64,000 bases of DNA from Agreia pratensis (GTDB lineage Bacteria; Actinomycetota; Actinomycetes; Actinomycetales; Microbacteriaceae): the NCBI RefSeq assembly GCF_900177685.1, contig NZ_FXAY01000008.1, positions 1-64,000 of the forward strand, written 5' to 3'. Under the pieces are notes generated by a model that was not told the DNA's origin, made no database searches, and saw nothing but the letters and a program-made list of their open reading frames with translations. Of this stretch, positions 47,687 through 56,600 are shown one piece after another. Position numbers and translations under genes: made by a program. Positions within the stretch are counted from its first letter, which is position 1, and the number at the start of each line of letters is the position of its first letter.

Positions 47687-48376
47687 TCAACGAACGACGC
47701 TCGTCCGTTTCTCCTTTACCGAAGTCGCGTAGACGTCTGCGTATTCCTGGCCCGAGAGCCGCTGCAGTTCGTACATGATCTCGTCGGTGACGCTCCGAAG
47801 GATGAATCGGTCGGATTCCAACCCCTCGAACCTAGAGAAATCTAGCGGCTCGCCGATGATGACGCCAACTCTCCTGATCTTCGGAACCTTCGTTCCGATC
47901 GCCATGACCTTGTGCGTGTCGATCATCGCGACGGGAATGACGGGCACACCCGCCTCGAGGACCATCCGGGCGACACCGGTTCGCCCCCGGTACATCTTCG
48001 CGTCCGGACTCCTGGTGCCTTCCGGGTAGATACCGAGGAGGTCGCCCCTGCCCAACACGGCGAGCCCCGTGTTCAGCGAGGCTTCCGACGCCTTGCCTCC
48101 GGAGCGATCGATCGGCAACTGCCCGGTCGCGAGAAAGAATCCCCGCACGAGAGCACCCTTGATGCCCTTGCCCGTGAAGTAATCGCTCTTGGCAAGGAAC
48201 GACACGCGCCGGGAGAGCACGAGGGGAAGGATCACCGAGTCGATGAACGACAGGTGATTACTCGCCAGTATCGCCCCTCCCGTGCGCGGCACGTTCTCGA
48301 GTCCTCTGATCCAGGGGCGGAACACCGTGAGCACGATCGGCCCGGCGATCAGGTTCTTCATGATCCAGTAGAACAT
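47687..48376 (-). CDS. plsC: 1-acyl-sn-glycerol-3-phosphate acyltransferase
   Basis: A membrane acyltransferase that makes phosphatidic acid. The HX4D catalytic motif is NHLSFID (about 40-46) and the glycerophosphate-binding motif is YPEGTRS. ATG 48376 gives 229 residues; the open frame continues far upstream only because it runs under the glucokinase gene in another register. AAGG lies 7 bases upstream. It is 14 bases after the glucokinase stop. Rv2182c occupies the corresponding place in M. tuberculosis. Confidence 0.92.
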   Translation of the reverse strand: MFYWIMKNLIAGPIVLTVFRPWIRGLENVPRTGGAILASNHLSFIDSVILPLVLSRRVSFLAKSDYFTGKGIKGALVRGFFLATGQLPIDRSGGKASEASLNTGLAVLGRGDLLGIYPEGTRSPDAKMYRGRTGVARMVLEAGVPVIPVAMIDTHKVMAIGTKVPKIRRVGVIIGEPLDFSRFEGLESDRFILRSVTDEIMYELQRLSGQEYADVYATSVKEKRTSVVR

Positions 48377-48390
48377 CGTGTGCCTTCGGC

Positions 48391-49338
48391 TCAGATCTGC
48401 GCGGCGTAGAGACGTGCGAGGTCGGCGGCGCCGACGACTCCCGCATCGTTGACGAGTTCGGCGATCCTGAACTCCGGTTCGGGGTGGTACCCGCGAGCGG
48501 GCAGGTTGTCGAGAAACGACTGCCGGATGGGATCGAGCAGCAGGTCTCCGGCCTGAGCGACTCCACCGCCGATCACGAAGAGCTGGGGATCGAGCACGGC
48601 GGCGAGACTTGCGCTCGCCTGCCCGATCCAGTGGCCGAGTTCGCGCAGTGCGGCGAGGGCCCCGGGGTCGCCCGCCTGAATAAGCTCGCTCACCTCGTGG
48701 CCCGTCAGCACGCCGACGCGAGTCCGTGCGGCGGCCAACGCGATACCGACACCGCCGGCATCCGCCAACTCGTTCGCGTAGCGAAGCAGCGCTCGGCCCG
48801 AGCCGTACTGCTCGATGCAGCCGCGCGCGCCACAACCGCAGGGCAGGCCGTCGGGCACGACTCTCATATGGCCGAGTTCGGCAGCCGCGCCGAATCCGCC
48901 TCGAAACATGCGGTCGGATGAGACGATGGCTCCCCCGACCCCCGTGCCGATGGTGAGCATGCACATGTCGCTGACGAGGCGGCCCGCGCCATAGCGGAAC
49001 TCCGCCCATCCTGCCGCGTTCGCGTCGTTCTCGATGATGACACGGAAGGGCACACGTCGCTCGAGCTTTTCGCGGAACGGTTCGTTGCGGTAGCTGATGT
49101 TGGGTGCGTAGTACACGGTCGACTGCGCCGCGTCGATGAATCCGGCTGCGGCCACACCGACAGCAGCGACGTCGTAGCCATCCGCAAGCTCGGTGATCAT
49201 CGCGACGACCGTGTCCTCGATGTTCTGGATGTCGACGGCGTGGGTGGGTCGTCGGTCGAAACGCACGATCTGCCCGAGGTCGTCGACCAACGCGCCGGCG
49301 ATCTTGGTTCCGCCGATGTCGATGCCGATGGCGTGCAT
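48391..49338 (-). CDS. glk: ROK-family glucokinase
   Basis: It phosphorylates glucose to glucose 6-phosphate. IGIDIGGTKIAGALV is the ATP loop, ENDANAAGWAEF carries the catalytic Asp, IGTGVGGAIV follows, and CGCGARGC is the ROK zinc site (CxCx4C). ATG 49338 gives 315 residues. No helix-turn-helix is present, so it is an enzyme and not a ROK repressor. In PTS-poor actinobacteria this enzyme is the main glucose kinase. Confidence 0.92.
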   Translation of the reverse strand: MHAIGIDIGGTKIAGALVDDLGQIVRFDRRPTHAVDIQNIEDTVVAMITELADGYDVAAVGVAAAGFIDAAQSTVYYAPNISYRNEPFREKLERRVPFRVIIENDANAAGWAEFRYGAGRLVSDMCMLTIGTGVGGAIVSSDRMFRGGFGAAAELGHMRVVPDGLPCGCGARGCIEQYGSGRALLRYANELADAGGVGIALAAARTRVGVLTGHEVSELIQAGDPGALAALRELGHWIGQASASLAAVLDPQLFVIGGGVAQAGDLLLDPIRQSFLDNLPARGYHPEPEFRIAELVNDAGVVGAADLARLYAAQI

Positions 49339-49425
49339 TAAAACCGTGTCCTTCCACGTCGCCGGCCACTGGGGCGAAGACGTCGCTTGCGATGCGCGTT
49401 CCGACAAAGGATCGAATGCGCCAAG

Positions 49426-49439
49426 TAGAGTGTAGTTAT
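49426..49439. promoter_or_regulatory. Possible divergent promoters between glk and fadD
   Basis: The plus strand reads TAGAGT (49426-49431) and TAGTTA just after, while the minus strand reads TACACT over the same stretch. Downstream at 49440-49490, TCAGGC and GCCTGA form a spaced inverted repeat. This is the only regulatory-looking sequence in the 183-base gap. Confidence 0.3.
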
Positions 49440-49521
49440 CAGGCACCATCCAGCACCATTTGGCCTGAGCATCGGCCTCAAGCGCCGACGAGCACATTGA
49501 CCTGTTGACGAAGGAGTTGAC

Positions 49522-51345
49522 GTGGAAGAATTCTCTGTACCCGCCGTTGTGAAGGCTGACCCCGACGCGAACGCTACCGATCTGCTGCTGGCTCGAGCCG
49601 CCGCCACACCGGATGCGCCTCTGTTCGCCGTTCCTGATGGAGACGGATGGAGCGAGATCACCGTCGCCGAGTTCCTGCATCGAGTTCGCGCGACCGCGAA
49701 GGGCCTCATCGCCAATGGCATCAAGCCGGGCGACAAGATCGGATTCATGTGCAAGACCCGCTACGAGTGGACGGTGGTCGACTTCGCGACGTGGTTCGCC
49801 GGGGCGATTCTCGTGCCGATCTATGAGACATCTGCTCCCAGCCAGGTCCAGTGGAACCTGAGCGACTCGGGTGCTGTCGCGGTCATCCTCGAGACCGCCG
49901 ATCACTTCGCGAAGTTCGATGAGGTGCACCCCGATCTCCCCCTGATCAACCAGGTCTGGCAGATCGACCTCGGCGACCTCGACAAGATCGTGGCGTCGGG
50001 ATCCGCTGTGAGCGACGAGGCACTCGAGGCCGCGCGATCGAGTGCGTCGGGCAGCGACCTCGCGACACTCATCTACACCTCGGGAACAACGGGCAGGCCG
50101 AAAGGCTGCATGCTCACCCATTCGAACTTCGTCGAGCTCAGCCGAAACGCCGGGGTCGCCATGAAAGAGATGCTCGAGCCCGGAGCATCCACTCTGCTAT
50201 TCATCACCACGGCGCACATCTTCGCTCGGTTCATCTCCGTGCTCTGCGTGCACGCCGGCGTCAAGGTCGGACACCAGTCGGACACGAAGAAGCTGCTGAC
50301 CTCTCTGGGCAGCTTCCGACCCACATTCCTACTCGCCGTGCCCCGCGTCTTCGAGAAGGTCTACAACTCGTCCGAACAGAAGGCCGAGACAGGCGGCAAA
50401 GGGTCGATCTTTCGCAAAGCAGCTGCCACGGCGATCGAACATTCCGTGGCCCTCGACGAGGGAAAGGTGCCTCTGGGACTGCGACTGCGGTTCGCCCTCT
50501 TCGACAGGCTCGTCCTCTCGAAGATCCGCCAGGCCATGGGCGGGCGTGTGCAGTACGCGGTATCGGGTTCCGCGCCGCTCGGCCACCGCCTCGGCCACTT
50601 CTACCGCAGCCTCGGCATCAAGATCCTCGAGGGCTACGGTCTGACCGAGACGACCGCACCCGCGACCGTCAACCTCGTGTCGAAGTTTAAGATCGGCACC
50701 GTCGGGCCCGCTCTGCCGGGTGTGGGAGTCCGGATCGCCGACGACGGCGAGATCCAGGTATCCGGCATCAACGTATTCGCCGGGTATTGGAACAACGAGG
50801 AGGCGACCCGCGAGGCCATGGACGGCGTCTGGTTCAAGACGGGCGACATGGGGGCATTCGACTCCGACGGTTTCCTCGCCATCACGGGGCGAAAGAAGGA
50901 GATCATCGTGACGGCGGCGGGCAAGAACGTCGCTCCGGCCGTTCTCGAGGATCCGATCCGCGCGAACCCGCTCGTCGGGCAGGTCATCGTTGTCGGCGAT
51001 CAGAAGCCCTTCATCTCGGCTCTGATCACCCTCGATCCCGAAATGCTCCCCGTCTGGCTCGGCAACAACGGCCAATCGCCGCGCCTCACTCTCGCCGAGG
51101 CGGCTCAGAACCCCGCCGTGCTCGCCGAGATTCAGCGCGCTGTCGACGATGCGAACAGTTCCGTCTCGAGAGCCGAGTCCATCCGCAAGTTCGTCGTGCT
51201 GAGCGACGATCTCACCGAAGACTCGGGCCACCTGACCCCGAAGCTCACGATCAAGCGGAACGTGATCCTCAAGGACTTCGCCGACGACGTCGAACGCATC
51301 TATCAGGCGGCACCTGCAACAGAGGGCCAGTCGCTCATCCTCTGA
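49522..51345 (+). CDS. fadD15: Long-chain fatty acid--CoA ligase
   Basis: An ANL-family adenylating enzyme that activates fatty acids to acyl-CoA. LIYTSGTTGRPKGCMLTH is the phosphate-binding loop (A3), EGYGLTETTAP the A5 motif, and FKTGDMGAFD the A7 motif; ITGRKKEIIVTAAGKNVAP is the hinge. It has 607 residues, like M. tuberculosis FadD15 (Rv2187), which lies in the same neighbourhood. GTG 49522 has AAGGAG at 49511-49516. The natural chain length is not deducible. Confidence 0.93.
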   Translation: MEEFSVPAVVKADPDANATDLLLARAAATPDAPLFAVPDGDGWSEITVAEFLHRVRATAKGLIANGIKPGDKIGFMCKTRYEWTVVDFATWFAGAILVPIYETSAPSQVQWNLSDSGAVAVILETADHFAKFDEVHPDLPLINQVWQIDLGDLDKIVASGSAVSDEALEAARSSASGSDLATLIYTSGTTGRPKGCMLTHSNFVELSRNAGVAMKEMLEPGASTLLFITTAHIFARFISVLCVHAGVKVGHQSDTKKLLTSLGSFRPTFLLAVPRVFEKVYNSSEQKAETGGKGSIFRKAAATAIEHSVALDEGKVPLGLRLRFALFDRLVLSKIRQAMGGRVQYAVSGSAPLGHRLGHFYRSLGIKILEGYGLTETTAPATVNLVSKFKIGTVGPALPGVGVRIADDGEIQVSGINVFAGYWNNEEATREAMDGVWFKTGDMGAFDSDGFLAITGRKKEIIVTAAGKNVAPAVLEDPIRANPLVGQVIVVGDQKPFISALITLDPEMLPVWLGNNGQSPRLTLAEAAQNPAVLAEIQRAVDDANSSVSRAESIRKFVVLSDDLTEDSGHLTPKLTIKRNVILKDFADDVERIYQAAPATEGQSLIL

Positions 51346-51350
51346 TGCCC

Positions 51351-51368
51351 GAGGGCTCGGTAGCCCTC
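51351..51368 (+). terminator. Short hairpin after fadD15
   Basis: GAGGGCT (51351-51357) pairs with AGCCCTC (51362-51368) around CGGT, followed by a CTTCTC pyrimidine stretch. It is a modest terminator candidate 6 bases after the stop codon. Confidence 0.5.
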
Positions 51369-51444
51369 CTTCTCATAGCTTCCGATTCACTGACAACTTG
51401 CCCCGTTGGTCGGTGAACACCGTCGCGCTGATGAATCATCTTCT

Positions 51445-51458
51445 TAGACGATCGTCTA
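51445..51458. promoter_or_regulatory. Perfect 14-bp palindrome, probable TetR-family operator
   Basis: TAGACGATCGTCTA is a perfect palindrome 17 bases upstream of the small Cys-rich gene and about 235 bases upstream of the chorismate mutase. Short, perfect palindromes of this size are typical TetR-family operators, and a TetR gene lies 1 kb downstream. The same sequence is not seen directly before the TetR gene itself. Confidence 0.6.
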
Positions 51459-51475
51459 GGGAGGCGGGTAGAGGT

Positions 51476-51670
51476 ATGGACGAGCTCGAGAGCAGAGTCG
51501 CGCACAACGCGATCTGTCACATCGCGTACGTCGACGAACCGTGCGTGATGGAGTGCGACTGCTCCATCGGTCATGACCATCTCGGAAGTTACTCTCTCAG
51601 CGCAGACCTCGCCCACTCCCTGGCGAGCTTCATCCGACGAACTGCTGCGGCGCGCCGCCGCAGCAGTTAA
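51476..51670 (+). CDS. Small Cys/His-rich protein of unknown function
   Basis: A 64-residue frame begins MDELESRVAHNAICHIAYVD and contains four cysteines (one in CHIA, then C-x3-C-x-C in CVMECDC) followed by GHDH, a pattern that could bind a metal. The C-terminus is basic (RRTAAARRRSS). Codon third positions are mostly G or C, as in neighbouring genes, which argues for a real gene. An in-frame ATG at 51431 is an alternative start. It lies 22 bases before the chorismate mutase gene and just after the palindrome, so they may form an operon. I do not recognise the family. Confidence 0.5.
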   Translation: MDELESRVAHNAICHIAYVDEPCVMECDCSIGHDHLGSYSLSADLAHSLASFIRRTAAARRRSS

Positions 51671-51692
51671 CCACCCAGCAAGGGAGAGCACC

Positions 51693-52370
51693 ATGCCACG
51701 CACCCGTTCCACGAAAAAGTCTCAGACGCCTCGCCACAGCACTATCCCCCGGTCTCTCGCCGGGGCGGTCGTTCTCGGCCTCACCCTCACGGGGATCGTC
51801 GCCTCGGGGCAGGGCGCCATCGCCGCTGATATGCCGTCGAGCATCGAGCAGTCTTCCGATGCCCATGTCTCATCACAACACCGGGTCGATGACGCGGACA
51901 CGCTCGATCCGATCGGATCCCTCGTCGCCCAGCGACTCGCACTCGCGACCCCTGTCGCCCAGTCCAAGTGGTTGAGCGGAAAACCCATCACCGACCCCGT
52001 TCGAGAGCAGGCCGTGGTCGACGAGGCCGTCGCTCTCGCGACGAAGGACGGCGTCGATCCAGATCTGGTGGCCAGAGTCGTGCGTGCGCAGATCAGCGCC
52101 AGCAAGGTGGTGCAAAACGGTCTCTTCACGGAATGGAAGCACAACACGCAGACAGCTCCCACCGAAGCCCCCGACCTGGCTACGATCCGACCACAACTGG
52201 ACTCCATCGACACCGCGCTCGTGACGGCCATCGGCGACGCATCCGCAGTGGCGAATGACGCGCGCTGTTCACACGCTGTCGACTCCGAGCGTGATCGGAC
52301 CTACCCGGGTATGGATTCTCTCGAACGCAAGGCCGTCAGAGTAGCCTGGGCATCCTTCTGCGCGAGCTGA
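51693..52370 (+). CDS. Secreted chorismate mutase, AroQ gamma class
   Basis: The enzyme rearranges chorismate to prephenate, here exported. ATG 51693 follows AAGGGAGAG. A basic N-region and hydrophobic core (about 22-40) end at an AIA cleavage site near residue 45. The mature part shows LVAQRLALATPVAQSKWLSG, QAVVDEAVALATKDG and VARVVRAQISASKVVQNGLF, the all-helical fold of M. tuberculosis secreted mutase (Rv1885c type). Two late cysteines (in DARCSHA and SFCAS) match the disulfide of that family. It has 225 residues. It is separate from aroG and from other aromatic genes. Confidence 0.88.
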   Translation: MPRTRSTKKSQTPRHSTIPRSLAGAVVLGLTLTGIVASGQGAIAADMPSSIEQSSDAHVSSQHRVDDADTLDPIGSLVAQRLALATPVAQSKWLSGKPITDPVREQAVVDEAVALATKDGVDPDLVARVVRAQISASKVVQNGLFTEWKHNTQTAPTEAPDLATIRPQLDSIDTALVTAIGDASAVANDARCSHAVDSERDRTYPGMDSLERKAVRVAWASFCAS

Positions 52371-52423
52371 GCTGACGACCCGCGGCCGCACACCCCCGAG
52401 CTGGAGGCGACACTCGATCTCCG

Positions 52424-52429
52424 TATAAT
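52424..52429 (+). promoter_or_regulatory. Consensus -10 box of the TetR gene
   Basis: TATAAT, a perfect -10 hexamer, lies 41 bases before the TetR start, leaving a leader of about 35 bases with AGGAGG at 52462-52467. No strong -35 sequence is visible. Confidence 0.55.
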
Positions 52430-52470
52430 TGGCCTTTTGTGACATGCCATAACATCGGCGGAGGAGGGCA

Positions 52471-53133
52471 ATGAATCGGCGAGTGCAAGCGATGGAGGCG
52501 TCGAAGGCTGCCATCATCGAGGCCGCGGGTCGGCAGTTCGGCACATTCGGTTACGAGGGCACCTCGTTTTCGCGAATTGCAGAGGCGATGGGCAAGCCGA
52601 AGTCCGCCATCGGATACCACCTGTTCCCGTCGAAACTCGCCCTCGCTAGCGCTGTGATCGAGCACCAGCAACAGCGGTGGACGAGTCTGTACGCACAGAT
52701 ATCTGAGCAGCCGGGCCTTGAACGACTCACCGCATTCCTGTTGACGACGTCTTTCGACGCTCGTTCATGTCCGATAGCCGCAGGCGCGACGCGGCTGCTG
52801 CACGAGCTTCTCGAGGCGGGCATCGAGGTGCCCCGCGACTTCGATTGGGGAACAATCCTGAGACAGCAGCTCGAGATCGCCGTGCGCGACTCCGGCGGCG
52901 ACCCCGACGGTATTCCTGAGCGAACAGTCGGGCTCCTGCTCAGCGCAACATTCGGGCTGGTGGGCGGATCCATGACGGTGAGCGCGGAGGAGTTCGAGAT
53001 TCGACTCAAGTCACTCTGGGGACCCCTCTTCGAATCCTGGGGCATCGCAGACGCCGTTGCGCGGGTCGAGCGAGTGAAAGCACTAGACACCGTGGACGCC
53101 GGGCATACCGACTCCACCGACGACGAGAACTAG
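52471..53133 (+). CDS. TetR/AcrR family transcriptional regulator
   Basis: A one-component repressor of 220 residues. The N-terminal helix-turn-helix runs about 11-57 (AAIIEAAGRQFGTFGYEGTS, then IAEAMGKPKSAIGYHLFPSK); the C-terminal part is an all-helical ligand domain, ending in an acidic tail. AGGAGG precedes the ATG. It shares strand and proximity with the secreted chorismate mutase and is a candidate to bind the palindrome at 51445. The helix-turn-helix resembles gamma-butyrolactone-receptor-like TetR proteins only loosely; ligand unknown. Confidence 0.9.
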   Translation: MNRRVQAMEASKAAIIEAAGRQFGTFGYEGTSFSRIAEAMGKPKSAIGYHLFPSKLALASAVIEHQQQRWTSLYAQISEQPGLERLTAFLLTTSFDARSCPIAAGATRLLHELLEAGIEVPRDFDWGTILRQQLEIAVRDSGGDPDGIPERTVGLLLSATFGLVGGSMTVSAEEFEIRLKSLWGPLFESWGIADAVARVERVKALDTVDAGHTDSTDDEN

Positions 53134-53621
53134 AACCAGTCGGACTCTCGAACCTGCTTCATGGCCTCGCGCCGTGCCGGCTTGTCGAGCCGATCGAGGT
53201 AGAGCAGGCCGTCGAGATGGTCGGTCTCGTGCTGAAGGGCCTGCGCCATCACTCCGGTGCCCGACACCTCTATCTCGTTGCCGTCGAGGTCGATGCCCGT
53301 CGCCCGGGCGAATGGATGCCGCAGAGTGGGGAACCAGAGCCCGGGAACGGAGAGACACCCCTCATCGACGAGCTGGGGTTCGCCCGACAGCTCGACGATC
53401 GTGGGGTTCAGGATGTACCCGATCCGCCCGTCGACGTTGTAGCTGAACGCGCGTAGATTGACACCGATCTGCGACGCGGCGACTCCGGCGCGGCCGGGAA
53501 GACGCACGCTGTCGAGCAAGTCTTCCACAAGGCCCCGGATGCGATCGTCGATGTCCGTGACTGGATCGGAGACGGTCTTCAGAACAGGGTCACCGAACAG
53601 TCGGATCTCGCGCGCGCTCAC
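53130..53621 (-). CDS. def: Peptide deformylase
   Basis: It removes the formyl group from new polypeptides. The three motifs are AGVAASQIG (motif 1), EGCLSVPG (motif 2, metal Cys) and QHETDH (motif 3, metal His and catalytic Glu). It has 163 residues. The start GTG overlaps the pyc stop by 4 bases, and its own stop overlaps the convergent TetR gene stop by 4 bases. It is probably co-transcribed with pyc. Confidence 0.95.
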   Translation of the reverse strand: MSAREIRLFGDPVLKTVSDPVTDIDDRIRGLVEDLLDSVRLPGRAGVAASQIGVNLRAFSYNVDGRIGYILNPTIVELSGEPQLVDEGCLSVPGLWFPTLRHPFARATGIDLDGNEIEVSGTGVMAQALQHETDHLDGLLYLDRLDKPARREAMKQVRESDWF

Positions 53622-56600
53622 TGGGCGGCCACCACGACGAGAAGGTCGCCGGCTTCGACCTGTTGCGTTGCGGGGATCGCGACACGACTCACCCTGCCCG
53701 CGATCGGGGCCGTGATGGCGGCCTCCATCTTCATCGCCTCGATGGTCGCCACGGATTCGCCCGCCGCGACGATCGCGCCCTCGGCCACCTTGAGTGTCAC
53801 CACGCCCGAGAAGGGAGCGGCAACCTGACCGGGCTTCGAGGGATCGGCTTTCTCAGCAGCGGTGGTCTCGACGGTGATGCTGCGGTCTCTCACAAACACC
53901 GGGCGGAGCTGGCCGTTCAGAATGGTCATGACCGTGCGCATGCCCTTGTCGTCGGCCGTACCGATCGCTTCGAGGCCCACGTAGAGCTTGACGCCCTTAT
54001 CGATTTCCACGACGTTCTCGACGCCCTGGCGAAGGCCGTAGAGATAGTCGACCGTATCGACCACCGACAGGTCGCCGTACTGCTCGCGCACCTGCTCGAA
54101 GGCCTTCGTCGGTCCGGCGAACAGCAGCCTGTTCAGAGTCGACCTGATCGCCGCGCTGTCGTCACCCGTCAGGGTCTCGGCGTCGGCCTGTTCGAGCGGG
54201 GTGACCCCGATCTTCACCTCGCGGCCCTCTAAGACCTTGGTGCGGAACGGCTCCGGCCATCCGCCCGGCAGCTCGCCGAGCTCCCCCGCCATGAACCCGA
54301 TCACCGAGTCCGGGATGTCGTAGTTCTGGGGGTTCTCTTCGAAGTCCTTCGGGTCGGCCTTGACGGCGGCGAGGTGCAGGGCGAGGTCGCCCACGACCTT
54401 CGACGAGGGTGTGACCTTGGGCACGCGACCGAGAATCTTGTTCGCCGCGGCGTAGAGGTCTTCGATGCGCTCGAAGTCGTCGGCGAGCCCGAGAGCGATC
54501 GCCTGCTGGCGAAGGTTCGACAGCTGGCCGCCGGGGATCTCGTGACTGTACACCCGGCCCGTGGGCCCGGCGAGGCCCGATTCGAACGGGCGATAGACGG
54601 TGCGCACGGCTTCCCAGTAGGGCTCGAGGTCGAGCACGGACCGCAGCGAGATGCCCGTGTCGCGGTCGGTGTGTGCCAGTGCGGCGACAAGACTGGATGC
54701 CGATGGCTGGCTCGTCGTTCCGGCCATCGGAGCGCTCGCCACGTCGACGGCATCGGCACCTGCCCGGCTCGCCGCCAAGAGAGTCGCCAGCTGGCCGCCC
54801 GGTGTGTCATGAGTGTGGACATGCACGGGTAGATCGAAGTTGCTGCGGAAGGCCGCAACCAGCTTCTCGGCCGCCGCCGGACGAAGGAGGCCCGCCATGT
54901 CTTTGATGGCGAGCACGTGCGCACCCGATGACACGATCTGCTCCGCCAGCCTCAGGTAGTAGTCGAGGGTGTAGAGATCTTCGGCCGGGTCGAGCAGGTC
55001 GCCGGTGTAGCAGACCGCCACCTCGGCAACGGCATGGCCTGTTTCGAGCACCGAGTCGATGGCGGGGCGCATCTGCCCGACATCGTTGAGCGCGTCGAAG
55101 ATGCGGAAGATGTCGACTCCGGTCTTGGCCGCCTCGCGCACGAAGGCGTCGGTGACCTCGGTCGGATACGGGGTGTACCCCACGGTGTTGCGCCCTCTCA
55201 GCAGCATCTGCAGAGCCACGTTCGGAACCGCTTCCCGCAGGGAGGCGAGGCGCTCCCAGGGGTCTTCTCCGAGGAATCTGAGCGCGACATCGTAGGTCGC
55301 GCCGCCCCAGGCCTCGACAGACAGAAGCTCTGGGGTCATGCGAGCCACGTAGGGCGCCACCGCGAGCAGATCTCGGGTGCGCACGCGGGTAGCCAGCAGC
55401 GACTGATGCGCGTCACGGAACGTGGTCTCGGTCACGGCGAGAGCAGTCTGAGCACGAAGGGCGCTCGCGAATGCCTGCGGCCCGAGTTCGAGGAGTCGCT
55501 GCCTCGACCCACTCGGCGCGGGAGCATCGAGATCGATCGCGGGAAGCTTGTCGAGAGGGTCCACGCTCGATAGGCGCGCCCCATTGGGCTGGTTGACCGT
55601 CACATCCGCGAGCCAGTTGAGGATCTTGGTTCCGCGGTCTTTCGAGACATGGCCTCGAAGCAGTTCGGGACGCTCATCGATGAAGGAGGTGCTCAGGTCG
55701 CCCGCCTCGAAGCTCGGGTCTTCGAGAACAGCCTGCAAGAAGGGGATGTTGGTGGCGACCCCTCGGATGCGGAACTCGGCAAGGGCCCGCTTAGACCGCC
55801 GCACCGCCGCCGAGAAATCGCGGCCTCGGCAGGTGAGCTTCGCCAGCATGGAGTCGAAGTGCGGGCTGATCTGCGCGCCCGGGTTGATGGTTCCGCCGTC
55901 GAGTCGGATGCCGGCGCCTCCCGGCGACCGATAGGTCGTGATCTTGCCGGTGTCGGGTCGGAACCCGGCGGTCGGGTCTTCGGTCGTGATGCGGCACTGC
56001 AGTGCGGCGCCGCGAAGCACGATGCCCTGTTGCGACAGGCCCATCTCGGCGAGCGTGACGCCGGCTGCGATGAGCATCTGCGACTGCACGAGGTCTACGT
56101 CGGTGACCTCTTCGGTGACCGTGTGCTCGACCTGGATGCGCGGGTTCATCTCGATGAAGACGTGTTCGCCCGCGCGCTCCCCCACCGTGTCCACGAGGAA
56201 CTCGACTGTGCCGGCATTCACGTAGCCGATCGATCGAGCGAAGGCGATCGCGTCTCGGTGCAGCGCCTCGCGCAGCTCGTCACTGATGTTCGGCGCCGGT
56301 GCGATCTCGATCACCTTCTGGTTGCGCCGTTGAACAGAGCAGTCCCGCTCGAAGAGGTGCAGGGTCTCCCCCGTCGCATCGGCGAGGATCTGAACCTCGA
56401 TGTGCCTCGGGCGGAGCACCGCCTGCTCGAGGAACATGGTCGAGTCGCCGAATGCACTGTCGGCCTCTCTCATCGCTGCCTCGAGCGCCTCTGTCAGTTC
56501 GCCCTTCGACTCGACCCGGCGCATCCCACGCCCACCGCCGCCTGCGACGGCCTTGGCGAACAGAGGGAAGCCGATGTCGTCGGCGCCGGCCAAGAGCACA

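Noticed and set aside
46306-47778. 490-codon frame antisense to aroG
   Set aside because: Shadow of the complete DAHP synthase gene.
47687-49369. Apparent 560-residue fusion ending in an acyltransferase
   Set aside because: The first part is Arg-rich shadow of the glucokinase gene in another register; plsC has its own ATG at 48376 with a ribosome site.
51335-51712. 125-codon minus-strand frame over the small Cys-rich gene
   Set aside because: No recognisable domain; the plus-strand frame has better third-position GC and lies in line with the next gene. Not fully excluded.
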